A stretch of 64,000 nucleotides of DNA from Ruminococcus sp. (GTDB taxonomy: Bacteria > Bacillota > Clostridia > Oscillospirales > Ruminococcaceae): NCBI GenBank assembly GCA_021202895.1, contig JAJQCE010000030.1, positions 41,749 to 105,748 of the forward strand, written 5' to 3'. The notes beneath the pieces are model-generated. The model searched no databases. It had not been told where the DNA came from and was given only the letters and a program-made list of their open reading frames with translations. The position numbers and the translations under genes are program-made. This document shows positions 59,616 to 64,000 of this stretch, in pieces; positions within the stretch are counted from its first letter, which is position 1; each line of letters opens with the position of its first letter.

Positions 59616-60671
59616 ATGAAACAGTATTTTTCTTTTCAATGGCATATTACAGACGAATGCGATCAGCGGTGCAAGCACTGCTACATCTTTTCCGAAGACG
59701 TCTGCAAAAAGCCGGACGCTATGAGATGGGAGTAGATGCAGGACACGTTTTACAACTGTCTGGATTTCTGCGTGGTGTATCACCGTCTGCCTTATTTTTA
59801 TATCACCGGCGGCGATCCCATACTGCACTCGGACTTCTGGAAGTTGCTGGGGCTGATGAAAGAGCATGGCATCCCTTTTGCCATTCTCGGCAATCCGTTT
59901 CATCTGACGGATGATGTGTGCCGCCGCCTGAAGGAGTATGGCTGCCAGAAGTACCAGCTCTCCATTGACGGAATGCGGGAAACACACGACTGGTTCCGCA
60001 AGCCTGGCTCCTTTGACATTACGCTGGAAAAGATCGGCTGCATCAACCGGGCTGGCATCCGCAGCGTTATCATGACCACTGTTTCCGGCACGAACATTGA
60101 CGAAGTACCTGACATCATTGACGCTGTGGTTGTAGCCGGGGCGAATGTGTTCGCCTTTGCCCGTTACTGCCCCACATCGGAGGAAAAGGACACCGGCATT
60201 GAGCCGCTCCGCTATCGGAAGCTGCTGGCAGACTGCGACCGGAAATTCAAAGAGTATGAAGTTGCTGGATGTCAGACCTACTTCAACAAAAAGGATCATC
60301 TCTGGACGCTCTACGAATATGAGACGGGTGCGTTCAAAATCCCTGAAACCGTGAAGGAGGGGATGATTTACGGAGGCTGCAACTGCGGCAACTGCCACCT
60401 GACCATTCTGCCCACTGGGAATGTGTATGCCTGTCGCCGGGTTCAGAACAGCAGGGTCGGCAATGTATTTGATGACCGTCTGGCGGATGTTTGGGTCTGT
60501 GAGGTGGAGAGTTATCGGGAGTATACGAAATTTGAGAAATGTTCCAAATGTGAGCTGCTGGCGTTCTGCCGGGGCTGTCCCGCTGTAGCCAGTGGGAAGG
60601 ACGGGAACTTCTATGCTGCTGACCCGCAGTGTTGGGCAGATGAAACCAGCGAATTATTTTTGAGGGCTTGA
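59616..60671 (+). pseudogene. Radical SAM/SPASM peptide maturase with in-frame TAG
   Basis: AGGAG before ATG 59616 gives 'MKQYFSFQWHITDECDQ' and the cluster motif CxxxCxxC (Cys15, Cys19, Cys22). Codon 40 is TAG (59733-59735) between 'MRWE' and 'MQDTFYN'. The same frame then runs intact to 60671 with 'YFYITGGDPILHSDFW' and a C-terminal SPASM region ('CNCGNCHLTILPTGN', 'CSKCELLAFCRGC', 'CW'). CAG to TAG is the simplest history. If translated only from ATG 59736, it lacks the SAM-cluster Cys and cannot work. Otherwise a full-length enzyme of about 351 residues. It would modify the precursor upstream. Confidence 0.8.
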
Positions 60672-61636
60672 TGATTATGGATAAGAAAATGAAAGCTGTG
60701 GTGCTGACAGAGCCCACGGATGCAGATAAAGTTACATTGACGGAAATGGAGATTCCAGAGGCAAAACCAGGCTGGGTACTGGTGAAAGTGAAAGCCTTTG
60801 GTCTGAATCATTCTGAACAGATTTTGCGCCTGAACGAAATCCGGGCAGATTATATTCAGAAGCCAATTATTCCCGGCATTGAGTGTGTAGGAGAAATTGT
60901 CGATCCTTCTGACAGCGGTTTTGCTGTCGGGCAAAAGGTAGTTGCCCTGATGGGCGGTATGGGGCGCAGCTTCAATGGCTCCTATGCTGAGTACGCCCTG
61001 CTTCCGGCACATCATGTATTTGAAACAGATACTGCACTGTCATGGGAACAAATGGCTGCTGTCCCGGAAACATGGTTTACTGCATGGGGTTCTCTTTTTG
61101 AGTGCTTACAGCTAAAGGCTGAGGATACGCTGCTTGTTCGCGGCGCAACCTGCGCGCTGGGCTATGCGGCGATTCAGATTGCAAAGGTGCTTAGGTGTAA
61201 AGTCATTGCCACAACGCACCGGGAAAACAAGCTGACGCTGCTTCACGATGCAGACGAGGCAATCCTTGATACTGGGGAACTTGCAGGAGCGATTCATGGT
61301 GTAACCAGGGCATTGGAACTGGTCGGTCCCAAGACGCTGTCCGATACCCTGCGTACAGTAGAAAAAGGCGGCATTGTGTGCAACACCGGTGTTTTAGGGG
61401 GCGTATATACCCTGAACAATTTTGACCCCATCAAATTCATTCCCAATGGCGTGTATTTGACCGGATTTTTCTCAAACTACCCGACACAGGACATCATGCA
61501 GGACATTTTCCGTTTCATCGAAAAGCATGAGATCACACCGATAATCGGTGCAGCATACCCGTTTGGGCGGATTTCGGAAGCTCTATATGATATGGATCAC
61601 TATAAAGTCAACGGCAAGATTGTTGTTACCGTATAA
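60671..61636 (+). CDS. MDR-family oxidoreductase (quinone oxidoreductase-like)
   Basis: 321 residues. ATG 60671 shares its A with the previous TGA. GroES-like N-domain ('KAVVLTEPTDADKVTLTEM', 'GLNHSEQILRLNEI', 'PGIECVGEIVDP') and Rossmann NAD(P) domain ('LLVRGATCALGYAAIQIAK'). The zinc ligands of alcohol dehydrogenases are absent, so it is of the NADPH:quinone reductase type. In the operon it follows the RiPP maturase. It may act on the peptide, reduce a quinone or electrophile sensed by HxlR, or supply electrons. Substrate not known. Confidence 0.8.
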   Translation: MIMDKKMKAVVLTEPTDADKVTLTEMEIPEAKPGWVLVKVKAFGLNHSEQILRLNEIRADYIQKPIIPGIECVGEIVDPSDSGFAVGQKVVALMGGMGRSFNGSYAEYALLPAHHVFETDTALSWEQMAAVPETWFTAWGSLFECLQLKAEDTLLVRGATCALGYAAIQIAKVLRCKVIATTHRENKLTLLHDADEAILDTGELAGAIHGVTRALELVGPKTLSDTLRTVEKGGIVCNTGVLGGVYTLNNFDPIKFIPNGVYLTGFFSNYPTQDIMQDIFRFIEKHEITPIIGAAYPFGRISEALYDMDHYKVNGKIVVTV

Positions 61637-61662
61637 AGGTAGTGACAGAAAGGAGATAATCT

Positions 61663-62271
61663 ATGGATGCAGCTACCTGTTTGAAAAAATGTGAGTTGGT
61701 CGGTGTACTGGCCTTTGCAACAATAGGAAAAAACGGAGAACCGCAAGTACGCAACATCAGCGCGATTCATTATGAATCGGATGCGATTTATTTTTTTACA
61801 GCAAGAGGAAAGGATTTCTGTTCAGAGCTAAAAGAGGACGGGCGTGTCCAGATTCTTGCATATACTCGCTTCAAGGAAACCATCCGGGTGTCTGGAAAGG
61901 CAGTGATAGCCGAAGATCAGGCAAAGTGGATTAACACCATTTTTGAAGAACAACCGTATCTTTCCAATGTATATCCGGGTGATACCAGAAGTATTGGCAT
62001 TGTATTCTGTGTAAAGGATATGGAAATCGAATATTTTAATCTTGGTGTCAGGCCAATTTTTCGGGAAACTTATACCATAGGAAATGGGAAAGCACATCAG
62101 AAAGGATACCAGATTTCAGATAATTGTATAGGCTGTGGCACCTGCGCTTCCGTCTGTCCACAGCAAATCATCAAAAAAGGGACGCCTTACAGAATCACTC
62201 AGGAGAACTGCCTGCACTGCGGCAACTGTTTTGAAAACTGCCCCGTAAAGGCAATCGAAAGATTGGGGTAA
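61663..62271 (+). CDS. Flavin-reductase-like split barrel fused to 2[4Fe-4S] ferredoxin
   Basis: 202 residues, SD GAAAGGAG. Residues 1-130 are a pyridoxamine-phosphate-oxidase-like FMN barrel ('LVGVLAFATIGKNGEPQVRN', 'IYFFTARGKDF'). The C-terminal 50 residues hold two clusters ('CIGCGTCASVCPQQII' and 'CLHCGNCFENCPVKAI'). Such fusions can pass electrons between FMN and Fe-S. It could feed the radical SAM enzyme or take part in the oxidoreductase step. Next gene 1 bp downstream. Confidence 0.8.
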   Translation: MDAATCLKKCELVGVLAFATIGKNGEPQVRNISAIHYESDAIYFFTARGKDFCSELKEDGRVQILAYTRFKETIRVSGKAVIAEDQAKWINTIFEEQPYLSNVYPGDTRSIGIVFCVKDMEIEYFNLGVRPIFRETYTIGNGKAHQKGYQISDNCIGCGTCASVCPQQIIKKGTPYRITQENCLHCGNCFENCPVKAIERLG

Positions 62272-62272
62272 T

Positions 62273-63052
62273 ATGACACAGAATGAGCGAAGAATTTATT
62301 TAATCAGGACGCTTCTTTCAGAGGAAGCACAGTATCGTGATACGGAAATCCCTTCTGACGAACAGCAGCAGAAACGGCTCCTGCGGGCACTGTTTAATGT
62401 GCGGATGCCGAAGTCGGTCAGCCAGGACTTTTTGACCGTACAGGATGCTTACTTGCAGGAGGAAACCCGGCAGAAAGGCATTACTGACATTGCCGACCTG
62501 ACTCCAATACAGGAGGGCATTTACCTTTGGCAGGGCGACATCACGGCTTTACGTTGTGGCGCTATTATCAACGCTGCCAATTCGCAAATGCTGGGCTGCT
62601 TCTGCCCCAACCACGGTTGCATTGACAACGCCATCCACACCTATGCGGGTGTTCAGCTTCGCACGGCCTGTGCGGAGTTGATGGAGCGTCAGGGACACGA
62701 AGAAGAAACCGGCAGAGCAAAGCTCACGCCCGCATTTAATCTTCCCTGTGACTATGTCATTCATACGGTCGGTCCCATTGTAGGCGGCTGGCTGATCAGA
62801 AAGGACAGGGAACTGCTTGCTTCCTGCTATCGCTCCTGTTTGAAGCTTGCAGAGCAGAACGACATAAATAGCATTGCGTTCTGCTGCATCTCCACTGGAG
62901 AATTTCATTTCCCGAATGACAAAGCAGCACAGATTGCGGTTAATACCGTGACCGAATACAGAGAACAGACCCATAGCAAAATCGAGGTGATTTTCAATGT
63001 TTTTAAGGACATCGACTTTCAAATCTACAGAAAACTCCTTACGACAGATTGA
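62273..63052 (+). CDS. Zinc-dependent macrodomain ADP-ribosylhydrolase
   Basis: 259 residues. An N-terminal helical part (1-80) precedes the macro fold: 'LWQGDITALRCGAIINAANS' and then 'LGCFCPNHGCIDNAIH', with Cys109, His114 and Cys116 as probable zinc ligands. 'HTVGPIVGG' and 'AFCCISTGEFHFPNDKAA' complete the ADP-ribose site. This is the zinc-macrodomain type found beside class M sirtuins (SirTM), which removes the mark they add. It overlaps the sirtuin gene by 56 bp, so the pair is co-translated. Confidence 0.85.
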   Translation: MTQNERRIYLIRTLLSEEAQYRDTEIPSDEQQQKRLLRALFNVRMPKSVSQDFLTVQDAYLQEETRQKGITDIADLTPIQEGIYLWQGDITALRCGAIINAANSQMLGCFCPNHGCIDNAIHTYAGVQLRTACAELMERQGHEEETGRAKLTPAFNLPCDYVIHTVGPIVGGWLIRKDRELLASCYRSCLKLAEQNDINSIAFCCISTGEFHFPNDKAAQIAVNTVTEYREQTHSKIEVIFNVFKDIDFQIYRKLLTTD

Positions 63053-63872
63053 ACTGTTAAAAACGGCTCTGGACAAGGCGGATGCCGTTGTAATCGGAGC
63101 CGGTGCAGGGCTTTCCACATCGGCAGGATTTGTGTATAATGGAGAGCGGTTCCAGAAATATTTTTCTGACTTTGAAGTGAAGTATGGTTTCCACGATATG
63201 TACTCCGGCGGGTTCTATCCCTATGATACGCTGGAGGAGCATTGGGCATACTGGAGCCGATATATCTATGTCAACCGATATGTGGATGCGCCAAATCCGG
63301 TTTATCAGGAGCTGCTCTCGCTTGTAAAGGATAAGGATTATTTCGTCCTGACCACGAATGTAGACCACTGTTTTCAGAAAGCGGGATTTGACAAAAAGCG
63401 GCTTTTTTACACCCAAGGGGATTATGGGTTGTTCCAATGCTCCGAGCCGTGCCATCAGAAAACCTACGACAACGAAAAAGTCATTCAGCAGATGGTAAAG
63501 CAACAGCGTGATATGAAAATCCCGACAGAACTGATTCCCCACTGTCCAATCTGCGGCAAGCCGATGACGATGAATCTGCGAAGCGACGGCACTTTTGTGG
63601 AGGATGAAGGCTGGCACAGGGCAGCGGAACGCTACTCGATCTTCCTTTGCCGTCATGAAGGAATGCAGACGCTGTTCCTGGAACTCGGAGTCGGCTATAA
63701 CACGCCGGTAATTATCAAATATCCCTTCTGGCAGATGACAGCGAAAAATCCGAAAGCGACTTATGCCTGCATCAATAAAGGAGAGCTACTATGCCCAAGA
63801 GAGATTGAACGGCAGTCAATCTGTATGGATGCTGATATCGGAAATGTCGTAGACCAGTTGAAAGAAATGTAA
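62997..63872 (+). CDS. Class M sirtuin (SirTM), ADP-ribosyltransferase type
   Basis: 291 residues, GAGGTG SD, start inside the macro gene. 'VVIGAGAGLSTSAGF' binds NAD. 'FVLTTNVDHCF' carries Asn121 and 'YTQGDYGLFQCSEPC' Gln140, where deacetylase sirtuins have His. The 19-residue spacing equals that of the catalytic Asn118/Gln137 of the streptococcal SirTM. Zinc Cys: 'CSEPC' and 'HCPICGKPM'. So it should transfer ADP-ribose to a protein rather than remove acyl groups. In known operons the target is lipoylated GcvH-L; that gene and its ligase are absent here. Confidence 0.88.
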   Translation: MFLRTSTFKSTENSLRQIELLKTALDKADAVVIGAGAGLSTSAGFVYNGERFQKYFSDFEVKYGFHDMYSGGFYPYDTLEEHWAYWSRYIYVNRYVDAPNPVYQELLSLVKDKDYFVLTTNVDHCFQKAGFDKKRLFYTQGDYGLFQCSEPCHQKTYDNEKVIQQMVKQQRDMKIPTELIPHCPICGKPMTMNLRSDGTFVEDEGWHRAAERYSIFLCRHEGMQTLFLELGVGYNTPVIIKYPFWQMTAKNPKATYACINKGELLCPREIERQSICMDADIGNVVDQLKEM

Positions 63873-63913
63873 GAAAGCAGTGAATGCACTTCATCTGAAT
63901 TAAACAATTATCT

Positions 63914-63960
63914 AAAAAAATAACGCCCACCAGGAAGAAAAAATCTCCCCGATGGGCGTT
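63914..63960 (-). terminator. Minus-strand terminator near the window edge
   Basis: On the minus strand AACGCCCA pairs with TGGGCGTT, followed by ATTTTTTT. It points left and probably ends a gene beyond 64000. It also closes the SirTM operon region, but without a T run in that direction. Confidence 0.6.
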
Positions 63961-64000
63961 ACCCTTTGGTTATTCTCTGACCGAGATATAATCTCCTGTC

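Noticed and set aside
59733..59735. TAG reassignment to an amino acid (alternative code).
   Set aside because: Several intact genes here end in TAG at the expected position, so TAG is a normal stop.
58662..63930. A 17-bp direct repeat (AAAAAAATAACGCCCAC) at 58662-58678 and 63914-63930 seemed to bracket the RiPP/SirTM island.
   Set aside because: Both copies are the tails of minus-strand terminators (T run plus GTGGGCGTT), so they are better explained as similar terminators than as attachment sites.

Overview
The window reads as a chromosomal segment of a low-to-moderate-GC, spore-forming Clostridia (Firmicutes). A Ruminococcus-like (Oscillospiraceae) host is my best guess from gene order and protein style; I cannot name the species. 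Evidence includes spoVAD/spoVAE, the dprA-topA-trmFO and rnc-smc-ftsY gene orders, infC-rpmI-rplT behind a long leader with an attenuator, a yhbY-nadD-yqeK-rsfS run, TTG/GTG/ATT starts behind strong Shine-Dalgarno (SD) sites, and many sigma-A promoters with 17-bp spacers.

Layout. (1) 1-9.2 kb: the end of hflX, a surface protein behind a promoter with a G9 tract, tRNA-Ser(CGA), an NAD-salvage pair (pncA and nicotinate phosphoribosyltransferase), a broken lipoprotein with a tandemly duplicated start region, and a two-component system. (2) 9.4-48.1 kb: dense housekeeping DNA. It holds rpmE, a YigZ-family gene, dgt-dnaG-rpoD, an Rrf2 regulator plus a GH25 protein, a MoxR ATPase, infC-rpmI-rplT, an rRNA methyltransferase, dprA-topA-trmFO-plsX-rnc-radical SAM-smc-ftsY, rdgB-yhbY-nadD-yqeK-rsfS-leuS, rpsU behind a structured leader, yqeG-nfo-aroQ, an ankyrin membrane protein, an aminopeptidase P, an Mrp ATPase, spoVAD-spoVAE, queH, a DUF815 ATPase and a GNAT. 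Nearly all are intact. (3) 48.2-53.7 kb: tRNA-Lys(UUU) followed by a decayed prophage-like element. It has a ribbon-helix-helix (RHH) repressor with paired palindromic operators, two integrase fragments, a frameshifted portal, a MuF head protein with a C-terminal toxin-like domain and a nonsense-mutated candidate immunity gene, and a truncated terminase. (4) 53.9-56.3 kb: a broken DpnI-like restriction gene, a broken CapA-like lipoprotein and a small membrane ORF. (5) 56.3-58.6 kb: a dead large serine recombinase with two companion genes. (6) 58.7-63.9 kb: an island of different codon style. It holds an HxlR regulator, a Cys-rich repeat RiPP precursor (ACGX-like), a radical SAM/SPASM maturase with an in-frame TAG, an MDR oxidoreductase, a flavin-reductase/ferredoxin fusion, a zinc-macrodomain protein and a class M sirtuin (SirTM).

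How parts fit. pncA, nicotinate phosphoribosyltransferase and nadD give nicotinamide-to-NaAD salvage; the last two genes of the window (macrodomain and SirTM) would use NAD for reversible ADP-ribosylation. The most interesting block is the RiPP/maturase/redox/ADP-ribosylation run at 59.0-63.9 kb, which lacks the lipoyl carrier (GcvH-L) and ligase usually found with SirTM. Frameshifts and nonsense codons cluster in surface and mobile genes while housekeeping genes are clean, which points to genuine decay (or phase variation) more than poor sequence.
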